From Echinarachnius parma (lineage: Eukaryota; Echinodermata; Echinoidea; Clypeasteroida; Echinarachniidae), in the NCBI GenBank assembly GCA_037951105.1, contig JBAMJV010008865.1:30001-94000 (forward strand): 64,000 bases of DNA, read 5' to 3'. This document shows, piece after piece, positions 44,523-57,800 of the stretch (the stretch's first letter is position 1; every line of letters begins with the position of its first letter). The notes under the pieces are model-generated. The model searched no databases, had not been told where the DNA came from, and saw only the letters and a program-made list of their open reading frames with translations. The translations under genes were made by a program, and so were the position numbers.

Positions 44523-45531
44523 TAACTCTAAGACTGAATAATGGATGGCAAGAACAAAGACATGCAAGTGCTGAACTTCTAAAAGTAAAAGTCGGTAACT
44601 TCACCGGCTTTGCCTTTGCCGGTGCCGGTGGGCTAGAACTAGAAGTGAGCCACGCCGGTCTTGTCGGCAGGCGAAGCTAGGCTAAGGTGTCCCTCTCTCA
44701 TACTCGGCTTCTCTGCATGGCCGTCTCGGCAATCTGGACTAAATATAGTCTACTCGGCCTTAAAACGATTAACGATGGTTTGCCATCTACCTTAGATAAT
44801 CCAAGAACCGGTAATGTTTAATCACATTAGATTTAGAGAGATCAGTTAACTTGTCCTAGCATCTTTCAATGATTTATTAATCATTGATTTTTATTGCGGT
44901 CCCGACTCCTGCCTGGCCCTGGTTAATAATAATTTATTTAAATTTAAATTAAAAACAAGAAAGATTCCGAGAGTGAGAGACTGACCCTAGGCCTGGCTAA
45001 TTGTTTTCTTCCAGCCACTGCACTGACATTCAATTTGTCCTGCAAACACATGCCAGCCCCAGACTGGAAAGCATTAATTCACATTTTTATCTGATGTTTT
45101 TGTTCAACCCCTTAGCTTAGGCCTTACTCTGATTGCACGTTTAGGATGTATCGTTTGTAGCCCATTCTAAATCATTGATGACAATACAAAATGATGGACC
45201 AAGAAATGTCTAAGTAATAACAAAAACTTCTTTTCAAGGATTTTTTTTAACGTTTACTTAACTGGCTCTTGACTGAAAAGTAAATGTAGTACCTAATCAT
45301 CAGTTTAAACCCTAAAGTCAATCAATCAATTTTGCATTTTTTAACTGAGACTTTACAGGAGCTCGTTTGTCATTTCACTGTTTTCAGGAGCTAATTACTA
45401 ATTTGCACTCTCTGAACAGATGTATTTTGTTTACTATTTTGGTCTAGTATTTTCATTCCACATCAAGAACATGTTAGTGAAATTAAGTGAATATTTTTTC
45501 TTATGAATGTTATATTTTTTTCATCTCATAG

Positions 45532-46343
45532 CAATATTTTGAGGATGTGGTTCAACAAGGACTGGCGACTGGTGATAGGCTGGTGTTACAGTGGTACTTC
45601 AGGATTACTTATCTGCCGGTTCTTTACTCGCTATGCACAGCTAGTCAGCTATCCACAGGCACAGGTATTCTTTCTACTATAATTTAATCATCCCACTCAT
45701 TTTTTGGGTGCAGGATTCTTTTTTTTTCTTCATAGGTTAGCTTTTTCCCCGTTATTTATAATTAAGTATTCATTTGGATAAGAGCAATAATTAAGGCCAT
45801 TCAAGTTTTTCTTTTCATATTTTGAATTCATTATTTATTGGTATTATATATCCTAACTATCTCGGAGATCAACTTCTCAGTGAATTTATTTATTGGTTTG
45901 TGGCAATGAATGATTAAACTTTAAGCTATATAAATAATTCAAGCAAATTTCTTCATTGTGTTCAATATCATTTGTCACCTTCTTATTCAATTTATTTGCA
46001 TGTTTTGGTAATTTTTGTTGATAACTTTTATTACTCTACATGCTTTTTGAGGTCAAGACAATTTATTTTAAAGTTTATAATGTTTATAAAGTTGTATTAA
46101 TATTAACTCATTCATGACTGTTCCCTAAAAATACTCCACTCTGTTTTCCATGGACTCGAGAATATGTTATACCAAAATCAATAAACGGGCTGAAAGTGCA
46201 ATTGCTATCTATAGTCTAACATTCTTTCTCTGTGTGTGTTTGCATTCTTTAATTACAGATCTTCGGACTATAGGAGCATGACAGATCACCATGGATGTTA
46301 CTTGGTAGTGTTCACAAGCAATGGACAAGCCATGCTATATCAG
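45532..46343 (+). CDS. Two candidate exons of an unknown gene in the 7.7-kb element
   Basis: 45532-45664: acceptor CTCATAG, donor GCACAG|GTATTC, open through 44 codons (QYFEDVVQQGLATGDRLVLQ, WYFRITYLPVLYSLC). 46259-46343: acceptor TAATTACAG, donor ATCAG|GTACC. If spliced together the frame ends soon at TGA (STGTDLRTIGA). The splice signals and intron-like T-rich flanks are suggestive, but I do not recognise the peptide. It could be part of a transposase, a captured host exon, or chance. Confidence 0.25.
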
Positions 46344-47076
46344 GTACCTCGTTATATAATGAAGTTTGGTATAAAAAGGTTCCACTGTAACAAAATTAGG
46401 CATTCCTAATTCTTTTAAATCCAAACATATGGGAACTGATCAGAAATAAATTAATTTAATGAAAGTGAGCAAAGAAAATAGGCTTATGATCCTACCTAAG
46501 ACCTGTAAATTGCTTTACTGTGTTCTAACCCGCACTGAGCTATAATGCATCTCATAGTGGTACTTTCCTGAACCCGTCTAGTATGTGCATTGAGGAAGAA
46601 TCTTTGAAGGAGTGCCATGTAGCTCAGAGGTTAGAGACTTATAGAGCATGACCTTGCAAAAGTTGACGTCTCTAGTCATTTTAGTTGGTGAAATCATTTG
46701 CAGTGATACAGAATTAAAATGATGCAAGAAAAATGATATTTCCATAATCTAATTGTCTAACCCTCAGGCTCATTTCTTTTCTATTCTGAATCTATATTAT
46801 AGATTTCCATTTTCCTCATGGTCAAGTTAAAAGAAAAATGATAAAATCGCCCCATAACAAAATTGATTGAATCACTTACATTGTAGGCAAACCTGAATAG
46901 ATGTAATATTTTGTTTGTGAAAATTGATCATTATTATATTTATAGTGGAACCTCTTTATAAGGAGACCTGTTATCACATAAGTTACCTGATAATGATATA
47001 GTGAGGTAATTGCTTTAAACCCAAGGCTATCTGAGAACCATCATGCTCGTTATAACAAGGTTTCACTTTACAGATT

Positions 47077-48655
47077 GGGGCAATTCCATAAATATGTCAA
47101 CCAGTAGGCCAAAATTTCAAAATCATCATATTGGTCCAAATGATACATCAATTTGAAGGTAATAATGTGAACTGTCAAAAACCATTCATTAAAACAAAAA
47201 TTGATCAAGGTCAAGGTCATGAGACCCTTCCAAATCAAGGCATACTGAAATTGCTGATTTTTCTTTGCTGTAACATACCATTTGATCTTTTTATCTATTT
47301 CAATTAAAATAGACTGAATAATAAATTGACCATGATAGATGTACACAGTATAACTTTCTGAATCCATTACCACACAAAAATTAGAAAAATACTCTTTTAA
47401 TTACGATTTGTAGCTAATTAATATCAGGACTATTTTTGTCATGTACGTCCGACACGGAAAAACACTTATTTTTAATTTCACGAAAAGACAAAGAACCCAA
47501 TAAAGGGCAGGATGTCAATGCAAAACAAGTTCTAACCCCTCTACACAGAGAGTTAAAAAAAAAATTCCAATCATCACTAATTAAGGAAAAAATGGGTGGT
47601 CGGACGTACACTTTTTGAGTACGTCCGACCATGTACGTCCGACACGGCATTGAAATGAATATGTTTTTGCCAGCCTAAAAAAATTAAATTCACACTGTAT
47701 CCTATCTGTATGATTAAAGAGTGTATTCAAATGTAATATCTCTTAATTACTTAGTGATTCATATCCCTAATTCTAACGAATCATCATAATATGGCTGGAC
47801 ATTCCATAGTCACATTTTTGTATGGGTATTTACATACTAATACTACACACTATCATGCTGTCATTAAAAAATTTATCATAAGAACATACTTTAGATGGAC
47901 CATGTTGTATAATTATTATTTAATTTTGACTCACTTAGGCCATTTAACAATTTTCTTAGTAGGAAAGAACAACAAACATGCATTTTGTGATGAAAAATCA
48001 ACCCTAAACTTCAAATTTACATTATAAATCTAGTTCATGTAGTCCCATCAGTGCATATTCATGTTGGTGAAGATTAATTGTGTTTTTATTTGTATTATAC
48101 TGCCACAATCTAATGGTACAGTGATAACATGTTTATATCTACCATTTAAGACAACATTTGTTACTAAAAATGACTTAAAGTGTCTATTTACAGCAAATAT
48201 TTCAGCAGCAAGTAGATTTGCATTGGTATAACACATGTACGTCCGACATGGCAGTCTTGTACGTCCGACATTGTACGTCCGACACGAAAATAAAACGTAA
48301 ATATTCCATGCTTCGAAGGGAAAATATTAATTTTTTTTTTATATTTCCCATCATTTCAATTCTTAGTCAAATGGTAATAGATGATTTGGCCCCCAAAAAC
48401 AATAAACTTCACAGAGTTTTCCAGTTGAAATCCTCTTGTCAGAAAAATCATTTTCTCTGCGTACGTCCGACCGTGCAGTGTTTTTTGATTGGTACAAGGT
48501 CATTATGGTGGTAAAATCTGAATAAGTCATATTATTATTTTCTACTCATCATAAGCAATCTATTGATCACATAAAATCTTATGATTTACATTTACTTCTC
48601 CTTTAGTACCTAATTGAAGTGTGTGAAATGTACGTCCGAATTTATGGAATTGCCC
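47077..48655. mobile_element. TIR DNA transposon (GGGCAATTCC family), 1.58 kb, with eight TACGTCCGAC motifs
   Basis: Ends GGGCAATTCCATAAAT and ATTTATGGAATTGCCC (perfect inverses), flanked by a 4-bp duplication ATTG (47073-47076, 48656-48659). TACGTCCGAC occurs at 47444, 47620, 47634, 48238, 48260, 48274 and 48462, inverted at 47600, and as TACGTCCGAA at 48631 beside the right TIR. The 47600/47620 pair makes a hairpin. No transposase frame was recognised. It is related in design to 33295-34085. Confidence 0.82.
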
Positions 48656-51468
48656 ATTGGTAAAAGATCTTAGTTAGACTGATGGAATGGCTGTTACAAC
48701 CTTTTGTTATTTCAAGATCTGAATTTTAAAAATGTTCCCAGGTATTTTCTGTAGTATATTATTAGGGTCTTTTTCTTCCGTTTTGGTACAGTCCACCAGC
48801 GCGGTGTATTTTCGTAGGAAAACCCAGACTAGTTGCAGTCTAGACAATTCTAGATTTGCCTAACTGAATGTAGGTCAAACAGTGACCTGTTGTTGTACTT
48901 GTAAACAACATAAATTATGTAGACTGCAATTGCATTGTACATGTGATGTGCATGGGGTGCATGCATAGCTTTAGGCATGCACTTTGTGTATACAACCAGA
49001 GTGTATATAACCAGTGTGTACATACAAGCTGATTTTCATATACTCTCCCAATGAGTTCAATAAACGATGCATGAAAGAATGCATTCTTAACTGAAACAAA
49101 TGGTGCGATGTGTAATTATTGGTGGTTTAGACGACCAGCCTTCAATTTACCTCAACATGCATGCAGAGATTACATTTCCAAGCCCCTTCTCAGGCTAGCT
49201 TTAAAAACATTTTTTTCCTTCATATTATAATTATCTCTCAAGTCTCAACCATTTGCTTTGTCTTTCAAAAAGAGGACATCATGTTTAAATCTATTCAACT
49301 CTCACTCATTCATTTGATTTACAGTCAAATTATAATGTATTACAAACTTGGTCTCGGTGTGTAGATAAATAGATTCATGCAAAAGCCACATTTTTATCAA
49401 TGAATGGTTTACTTGCATTTTTTGCTTGCATCCATCTACAACTTTCAATATTGCAAACAAAATAATCTATGAAATATCATAATTCAAGAACAAATCTTAT
49501 TACTTTGGTATCTAATGTTTATTTCTTATTTTTAAATTGAAGCTAAATGAGAGATATTTGTTATTTTGTTGGCACACTGATTGTGGTGATAATGGTTAGT
49601 GGATGATGTTGAGTGTCATGGTGGAATTCCTGATTGAAAAGCTCCTCTTAACTAACAGGGTGGATGAAGTGTGGCATGATAGTCTTATATTTTCCCCTTC
49701 AGGTCAGGATATTTTTGTCAAATCATTGCAAAACATGTATGTTTTACTATTTTGACCCCCTCCTGTTAAATGATTAGTTGAAAGGTGGCTATGATTGATG
49801 GTGATTAAAGAAATTGATGTAAATTATTTTGTTTTGATAAATGGTGCATAGTCTTCAAAGTCTGAAGCTGCACTTTATTGGAAGAGGAATAAGACATCGA
49901 CATCTATTCACTGGAATATTAAAGGCTTGATTCTGGACCACCCCCATCCTTTACCCAAATGAGAAACAAAATGGAAGTATTATGCCAGTTTCCTTTTACG
50001 CTGCCTAGCTTCCTTTTTTTGTTGTTGAGTTCCTGGAGTAAAGATTTACAAAATAATTCTATCTATTTTAGGCATTAAACCCCCTTTACATCTACAATGC
50101 AATCATGACCACATATTCAATGAAAGATAATAAAGGGGTTCAAATAAGTAAGCCTACACTCCTAAAGAATGGACACCATGTTTATTTTGGCTAATTTCTC
50201 CACACTCATGATCATACTGGTTGATGAGGCAACTATGTACATGCCTTTGGGGTTGGATAGTCTTATACCCCCCCCCCCCCCCCCCTACAAAAAAAAAAAT
50301 GCAATTTGCACATGATTTGAATTGACTTTTCTTTTTGTTTTGCAAACCAGATCTAATTTAAATGTAATTAAACCTGGTCAAACGTACTATTACCCCAAAT
50401 AAGGGCTTAAGGCTAAGACCTATCTAAATAGGGCCTACCCTAGCCTGCCTAGGCTACGTCTAAGCTAGACATTTCTTTTTTTAAACTTGACTCAACAAAA
50501 ACAGGTATCAAATTCAAGCGAGTAAAAAGGTCCAATAGTCAATACAAGACTCAAAGATTGAGGTGAAATCTCCAAGAACAAGACTAAGTTACATGATTTG
50601 GGTTGGAATTGATAAACTGGATCTCCTTCAATAATGATACAAAGTAGGCCATACAATAAGGTAAAAATAAAACCACCACTTTCGTATAAAGACCGAGACG
50701 CGGGACCGAGACTGACTGCATGAAGATGAGCTAGCGTCGAGTCAGCTGAGCCGGAGCAGAAGCCCGGTGAATGAGCGGCAGACTAGCCTCGCCTGCCGCC
50801 GACCCGACCGGCGTAGCTCATTCTCAGACACCGTATCGCGAAGTCACTTGCCGGTCACTATCGTACGTATACAATGTCAATGCCAATGGGCAAGAGTAAG
50901 TCGCAAATTTGTTTTAAATAAAGCACATTAATGTGCTTAATCGGCAGAGTCGCCACAGAGTCTAGTTCTAGTTTAAATGATGTTATACGCTAACGTCAGT
51001 TAATTATCCTAAGTCTAAGACAGGAATAAATAGCATACAAATACAATTCCGGGATTTTGAAGAGTGCTCGTTTTTGTCGTCTGCTTAATATCTCGATACG
51101 TCATCCTCACTCACAAACGGTTTTTGTACACACAGTTTTGCCAACAAAAATTGTTATTATCATGAAAATGCCGATGCGGTTTATTTTAATAAGACTATGA
51201 TTGGAATGAGCGATTTTGTAAAAAAATCCCATAGTCATGAAATGTCAAACAAAATTATATATTTAGTGTCAATCTGTACAAAATTGGACTTCTGGTCTAT
51301 TTATCAAATCTACAATCTACCGAAAAACGTTACTGTCAACTGGGGCGCCCTTCGAAATGGTCACAAAAAATAATTCGCGATTTCTCATAGACTGCGTGTA
51401 TAACAATATACGATTTGACCTTCCTGAAGGCAACACGGTCTCGTGTTTACCGCCCTCAACGTTCGTTG

Positions 51469-51610
51469 CTTCATACCAAATTAGAAAATGATCGGACAAG
51501 AACTCGGACCTGTAGAGCGTTCACAAGAAAATCTCTGCGGCGGACGCGGCGGACGCGGCGGACGCGGCGGCGGCGGCGGCGGCGGCGCGACGAGGCCAAA
51601 TCCATAGTAT
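51469..51610. repeat. Residual 156-bp unit running into a CGG/GGACGC tandem
   Basis: The first about 60 bases continue the minisatellite interrupted by the 7.7-kb element. From about 51535 to 51590 a GGCGGACGC then CGG repeat follows. Confidence 0.85.
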
Positions 51611-51815
51611 CCCCCGAAGTGGTTCGGGGGATACAATTATAGTTATACAACCTTCTGAGCTGAAACTAATAATTCATACAAAAACAAATATGTTGTTCAA
51701 CAGATTTGTGAAGTCTATTTCCATGACAGATGTGATGCATTGTATGATGTGTCTGTCGACAGCAGGTCAATGTCAATGATCAGGATTCATGCATTATTTA
51801 TGCAAATTTATGCTA

Positions 51816-51962
51816 GATCGACAAATCTATCGCTTTCATGCCTGGCCTCTTTGACATTAATATTATTGTCATTTTCACTGTCGGCATTCTAGCTAGAATG
51901 CCGACAGTGAAAATGACAATAATAATGTCCAAAAGGCCATGAAAGCGATAGATTTGTCGATC
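51816..51962. mobile_element. TA-flanked foldback MITE, copy 3
   Basis: GATCGACAAATCTATCGCTT and its exact inverse between TA sites. The arms meet at AGCTAGAATGCCGACAGTG, so it is almost a full palindrome. Confidence 0.85.
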
Positions 51963-52060
51963 TAGCATTATGTATGTTTGTTCAATCATTGAATTTTCAA
52001 GTGAATGACAATTGAGTGACACTTGACACTTGACAGATCAGATTTTTAATTTTTACTTAC

Positions 52061-52396
52061 AATATTCTTTTTGAAGATGACTCTCCTGTTTTTTCCTTTC
52101 GTCGCTTGAGCCTTTGCAGCATTTACTATTTGTCTATATCGTAATCTTTTAGCGCCCTTTCCGGATTTTCTTGCATTGTCGCGACCCTTTCCTGAATTTG
52201 ATCCACTTGACTTTCCATTTCCATTTCCATTTCCATTCCCATTCCCATTCGAACTCTGAGTCTGACTGACAGAATCGTCGTTGTTGTTCTTCATAAAACA
52301 GTTGTTACAAATGATACCACCTTTCTTCTTTTTCCGCCACATACATGTCACTGAAGTCTTGCATGCTGTACAATACGGAGGTGCTCCAAGCGGCAT
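52061..52396 (-). CDS. GATAD1: GATAD1 exon 1, GATA-type zinc finger, start codon
   Basis: GATAD1 is a nuclear zinc-finger protein found in chromatin complexes that bind H3K4me3-marked promoters. ATG at 52396 begins MPLGAPPYCTACKTSVTCMW, then GGIICNNC: two CxxC pairs of the GATA-type finger, as in human MPLGLKPTCSVCKT. A Ser/Asn/Gly linker follows with (NG)n coded by a CCATTT repeat on the plus strand, then RRVIFKKNI before the donor ATT|GTAAGT (52061, phase 0). The four exons total 256 residues (human 269). All splice sites and phases agree and the gene looks intact. Intron 1 is 10.9 kb, mostly transposon and minisatellite. The first ATG is used because it gives the conserved MPLG start. Confidence 0.96.
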
Positions 52397-52911
52397 TTTC
52401 GATGAGTTTTATGGCTGGCAGGGCAAGCTGAATCTGGATGATCTATCCGTCCATCCGAGTATGTTGTATACAGTAAAAGTACATAAAATTATACGAGTGG
52501 GACCGAAGTAAGCGCCGAAACTTGGGCCTGGGATCGGGAGCGACGGTAAAATTTTGAGCGCGTTTGGCGCCACCTACGTTCTTTGTCACTACAGTCTCTA
52601 AAGACAACAACACAATACTGATTTTCATTTGTTATTTTATTTTTCATAAAACATACTATACTCATGTGATCATAAAGTTTAAACAATAACTAAAACATAC
52701 CAATGAGAGTAAAGATACATTTAATGTCACACGTGTATCACCTTTTAAGTTAACTAACTGATGTCTCGATTTATCCAGGAGCTATCCAGCAGTAAATTGA
52801 GGGTGAAAATTACAGCATGCTTTAATTTAATCATTGCTCTTTTACCATTCATCATTCCCCCGGGGAGGGTATTCCAATTTTTGTTCACAGGGTTACTATG
52901 GTTACTATAAT
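52397..52911. promoter_or_regulatory. Upstream region of GATAD1 (5' UTR/promoter presumed)
   Basis: Immediately upstream of the GATAD1 start. CpG-containing words (GGGATCGGGAGCGACGG, GAGCGCGTTTGGCGCC) lie at 52530-52575. No TATA box or other defined element was assigned; the role is inferred from position. Confidence 0.35.
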
Positions 52912-54519
52912 CAGGGGCGTAGACAACGGGGGGGATGAGGGGGATGCATCCCCCCCACCTCACAAGGTGGGGGGGATGACATGTACAATCATCCCCCCCA
53001 GGTTTTAGGGAAGGTTATATATTTGTTTGTGTGTAGCTGTATACGAGTGGGAAAGAAAACATTAGCTGTATGAGCTAAGACTTGTTAATTCTAACGTTAA
53101 AAGGGTAATTCATACATTAACTTTCAATTTTCGCTGCGCGCTTCGCGCGCGAACAGATTATCTCAGTTTGTTGTGTAACTTGCGAATGGTCTGGGGTGAG
53201 TATTTTTTTTCTGAATACTGTGCCACGTAGTTCCAGTGTAGGCTGACATTGCTTTGGCTGCTTGTGTGATGTGCACCAAATTGCCCCATTTCAAGTATAT
53301 ATATAAATGCAAAATCTTCTCCGTGGGAGGGAGATACCCCCTCCCAAACCCTCCCTATTTGGCCCTGCCCCAGCCCTCGGTAGCTTCGCCCCTCGGGACT
53401 CATTCTTGGCAATAGGCTAAGTTGTTGGATCATACATAATGTGGCATATGGTGATGTTGGAACTGTGTATGACGCTAAATATAAATGCAATATTTGTGTT
53501 TGTGTTGGGGTGCATATGTGTCAATTATTTGTTTTCTTCGTGAAAATACATTTAACATTTCTGGTCGATCAAATCATGACACGCTTTCGCAGATACAGTT
53601 AATGTTAAGCCCAAATTTCCTATCTAGGTAAGCACCAGATTGCACAATTTCAAGTCCAAAAATGCAAAATCTCCCTACCATGTGAGGGGGGACACCCCCC
53701 TCCCACACCCTCCCCCCGCTCAGTCACTTCGCTCCCTGTGTTGAGGTGCATATTTATTAGTGTGCCAATTATTTGTTTTCTTCGTGAAGATATATTTAAA
53801 ATTTCTGGTCGATCAAATCATGACACGCTTTCCCAGATACAGTCAATGTTAAGCCCGAATTTCCTATCTAGGTAAGCACCAGAATGCACAATTTCAAGTC
53901 CAAAAATGCAAAAACTCCCTACCGTGGGAGGGGGACACCCCCCTCCCACACCCCCCCCCCCCCCCGCTCCCCGCTCAGTCACTTCGCTCCCTCAGACTTG
54001 ATCGCTTCGTTCCTTGCAATGTCTCACTCTCACATCTGGCTCAAAGTTGGCAACACTGTGAGTGAGGTTGGGCATGAGCCCCTACACACACAAAATCCTG
54101 AGCCCCCATAGGTTTTGCCCCCCCCCCCCCCCAATCCAAAACTGCTTCTGGCCCGCCTGGTCACGACCATCCAGTGGCGGATCCAGGGGGGGGGGGGGGT
54201 TAGGGGGTTTAACCCCCCCCCCCCCCTCACCCTTGGGCTGCCAAGTGAAAATGTATCAGTGAAAAAAAGTGGAAAAAAATCACTTACGGGGGTTCAAAAT
54301 AGAAAGAAAGAAAAAAATCGCCGCTTCGCGGCTCGTCATTGGGTTAAACCCCCCCTTAGCAAAAAGCTAGATCCGCACCTGCCATATTAACATCTAACCC
54401 CCCCCCCCCCCCCCCTCTGAGAAGACTTTCAAGCAATTGTCTTGGTCTCGAAAAATTGGTCGTGGTCCGGTGAACGGCAAATCATCCCCCCCAGGTGTAA
54501 GAACCTGTCTACGCCACTG
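52912..54519. mobile_element. hAT element, 1.61 kb, largest relative of the 20618 copy
   Basis: Ends CAGGGGCGTAGACA and TGTCTACGCCACTG with a perfect 8-bp duplication ACTATAAT (52904-52911, 54520-54527). In inverse orientation to 20618-21788 and containing one more internal block (a near-duplicate of TTTCTTCGTGAA… AAGCCCGAATTTCCTATC at about 53528 and 53776). A small CAGTGGCGGATCC/GGATCTAG-type element at about 54174-54382 is nested in it. Non-coding. Confidence 0.9.
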
Positions 54520-54805
54520 ACTATAATAGTGTACCCCGGCCGGACCTCAAAATTTTACTGCTACACAGCTGTCATATACAAAATCACATACTTAGACGGC
54601 TATTGGCTCTGAAAAGGAGGGCCTAGTAGATATCAATATATGCACCCCACACCTCTCCCTCCCCCGGCATCATCATTCCTATCAAAGTTAGTTTTGTCAT
54701 CTTAACCGATGACTGTAAGATGACAATTTCAAGATGGTGTTTGTTAGTTTCAATATAAAATCCTGGGTAACCAATACCAAGCTAGAATTCAAATGTTATT
54801 GTTTG

Positions 54806-54864
54806 TGTGCATGTGTGTGTGTGTGTGTGTGTGCGTGTGTGGGTGTGTGTGTGTGTGTGTGTGT
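54806..54864. repeat. (TG)n microsatellite
   Basis: Imperfect TG repeats with GC interruptions, about 29 units. Confidence 0.95.
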
Positions 54865-54867
54865 TTG

Positions 54868-57800
54868 TAAACACCCCCAAATCGGGGACATACATGTGAC
54901 AAAACACCATCTAATCGCGGACACACCCCAAGTGCGGATGTCCGCGGTTAGAATTACAATGAGAAAGCACTGCTTGTCCACGTTTAGAATGTAACTAATT
55001 GAACTGCTGCCCGTTCTGAAGCTCATCCCCGATTGGAATGTAAATGTGAAATTTTTGTGTGTATCGGAGTGTGTGGTTTACATCGTGCGTGTGTCGTGAT
55101 CGGCAAGAAAACTACTATACCGCCCTCATGTGATATTACCTGGATACCCCCCTCCCCCTGGCCTAGATGTGCATTAGCTGTATGAGGAACCCCCCTATCC
55201 TTTGTTTTTCGTGAGTCCCCATTTTCCAGGTAAAGAGTCAAGAGTCCCCGTTTGCCGGTGCTTACAAGTATGTGTGTGTGTGTATGTGTGTGCATATGTG
55301 TGTTTTTCATTTGAATGAACACTGAAATCATGATTGTAAATTAGATCATTAAATTATTCACTTCACTACATCCAATCCTAATTAAGCATGCATTTTCATG
55401 TTTGACTGTTTATAGTATACACCCGAGTAAATAATCTTTAAAAATAATCTGGAACAATTAACCTTCAGGAAAATACTTGTGCAGGAGTCTACGCATTTTA
55501 TACCAAAATCACTCAGTCCTGAACGGGTTAAGACAATACTGAAAGAATCACAGCCATCAAATCCATTAAGTAGGTTCCACACAAATGAACAATTCACTTC
55601 ATTTAATTTGACACTATATATTCACAATCATCTAAGTAAGTTCACACATCTGAATATGTACATCGATATATATATATAGAGAGAGAGAGGTGAAAAGGCT
55701 GGTGAAAAAAAGAAGAACTGTACATATAGTTGAAGGGAAATTTAGTGTTCCACATGAAATTGTGAATCTGACTAGTGGAAATATTCAAGGTGTCGTTTTG
55801 AATTACTATACAAACAAGAATACAATTACCTGCATTTGAATAATGTAAAGTGCTAAGAGATGATTATCAATCATATTTACGCCCTATAGAAGTCAAAACA
55901 TTATCTATTATTTTACAATCTCAGTTGATTTTGCCATACAGTCTTAGCTTACATTGTGGCTATCACGTATCAACCACTATTAATTAAAAATAATTTTCTT
56001 CCAATCTTTAGAATCCAAAATATTCAAAGATAATCATTTGTTTGTTTGTTTTTTCTCTTCAATTTACAATGGAAAAATATGGCTTTACTTGTAAACTCAA
56101 GAGTGCTTTAAATCATACCAATCATTTTGTATATATTCATCGCTCAAAATTCATATTACATCATTAAAATGTAATATATCATATTACAAATTATATTATG
56201 CTAATATAAATAAACCTCCACTTTCTTACATCTTGAATTCCTTGAATATTATTAAGATATGAATATCATGACCCACATAATTCTTAAATTTAAAAAATAC
56301 TTCTAAATTCCATTTGAATACGTTTACAGTCGTAATGAACATCGCTCATATAATCAGACATATATAGCTATTAAAATGCATAAACTAACAATATATGTTT
56401 TTTCATTTGGAGATATCTAAAATGTATTACATTGTTGTAACATATATGGATAACAGGTTTAAACCCTCTTTTTGCAAGCATTTAATATGATTTCAAGTTA
56501 GCTTAATGTTTCATTACCATGGTAACAACTATGAATTATGCACAAAGCTGATTGGCTGATTTACAATAACTGTAAAGGTATAGTTCTGTTTTATGAAATT
56601 AGTTTATCTTTTGTATAAGAAATGTCGCTATGAAGTAAATTACTAATTTGTGAGATTAATTTTCTTACCACATCCAAACTGGTAAAAATATCTTAATAAA
56701 TTTTTGTTTAAATCAACATTTAGGCATTACATTAAGAAACACAAATATGCTGGAAAGGATTATATGTAAAGATCAGTCTGGTGAAATTCACTGTACTGTA
56801 TTATATACTCATCAAGTTTACTGCAATATACAAAAACATATATATATATGTCTCCACTACTGTGATAAATGAATCTAATTAACCACTTTAACAAATATGT
56901 AATTTAGAAAGTCAAGCTAATTATATTGGGTGAATACATACATTATACCTGTGACAAAGGTTTGATTTGATAATAAATAAAGACATATATTGATTCAAAC
57001 TTCAATAGACTTCACCACATGACTGACTAAAACATAGGAATGTAAACAAAAATGAAGATTCCTTATTTCCTTCATTGGTTAGTCATTATGCCTTAGACAG
57101 AAGTTCTGTCATTGTGAAGACCCACAGAATCTTGTGTAAGCAGTGACATAGTCAGAAATAACGGACTCTAAATGAGATTTTCCTTGATTTATGACTTGCT
57201 ACCACATTATTTCAAGACTAACAGCCTCCCTATCCACACAAATTGTCATATATCAATGTGAGAATGTGGTAAAGAGAAAGTTAGAAGTCGTTGCAATCCT
57301 TGTAAACAAATATATTACATAAAAACATTAAACACATTCAAATCTACTGAAATTTCATTTCATTTTCAAGAAGGCATCTTTCAAACAGCAAAGTGAGAGA
57401 AATATAAAATAAAAATAGATTATGATTTCTGTTCAAAATTTTATGTGAGGAAAGGCAGTGTATATCTAAAATAATATCAGCTGTATCGTACATGTTGTTC
57501 AGGCATATAACTCCCTAACTCACATACATTGAACATTATTTAGACAGACTACAAAAATATATATAACTATGAAACACAGGATGCGATGAAGGGTTCTGGA
57601 ATTTTCTATCACAACAATTTAAACCTTATTTGCCAGGATTTTTACTAAATAACACTTTGTGTGCTTGACTGTCATAAATTTATAGTACATGTAATAGTGT
57701 ATCACACAAGCATGTGTTGATTTAGTAAAACCATGTATTCTATTTGATATCCCCAGACAGTGGGGTAGTAGCAATAATTTTTCGAAAAACAATAGAAAAC

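Larger units (their letters stand above)
43778..51468. mobile_element. Large (7.7 kb) TIR element inserted in the 156-bp array
   Basis: Begins CAACGAACGTTGAGGGCG and ends with its inverse. The inverted termini extend about 240 bp with moderate divergence and share GGGCGCCCCAGTTGACAGTA and TGTACAGATTGACACT. A perfect 8-bp duplication CTTCATAC (43770-43777, 51469-51476), taken from the minisatellite unit, flanks it. Eight-bp targets are made by hAT and a few other superfamilies, but these termini are not typical hAT ends. No long ORF was found; two candidate short exons are listed separately. A CpG-rich block at 50690-50870 followed by ATGTCAATGCCAATGGGCAA and a GTAAGT (50894) resembles a promoter with a first exon on the plus strand. 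A nested 1.58-kb element (47077) and a MITE (44396) are inside. The superfamily is unassigned. Confidence 0.75.

Noticed and set aside
45532-46343. Naming the two exon-like segments as a specific transposase or host gene
   Set aside because: The short peptide matches nothing I recognise; kept only as a low-confidence candidate.
53158-53490. 110-residue minus-strand frame
   Set aside because: Part of the hAT at 52912-54519, with equivalents in the other copies broken at different places.
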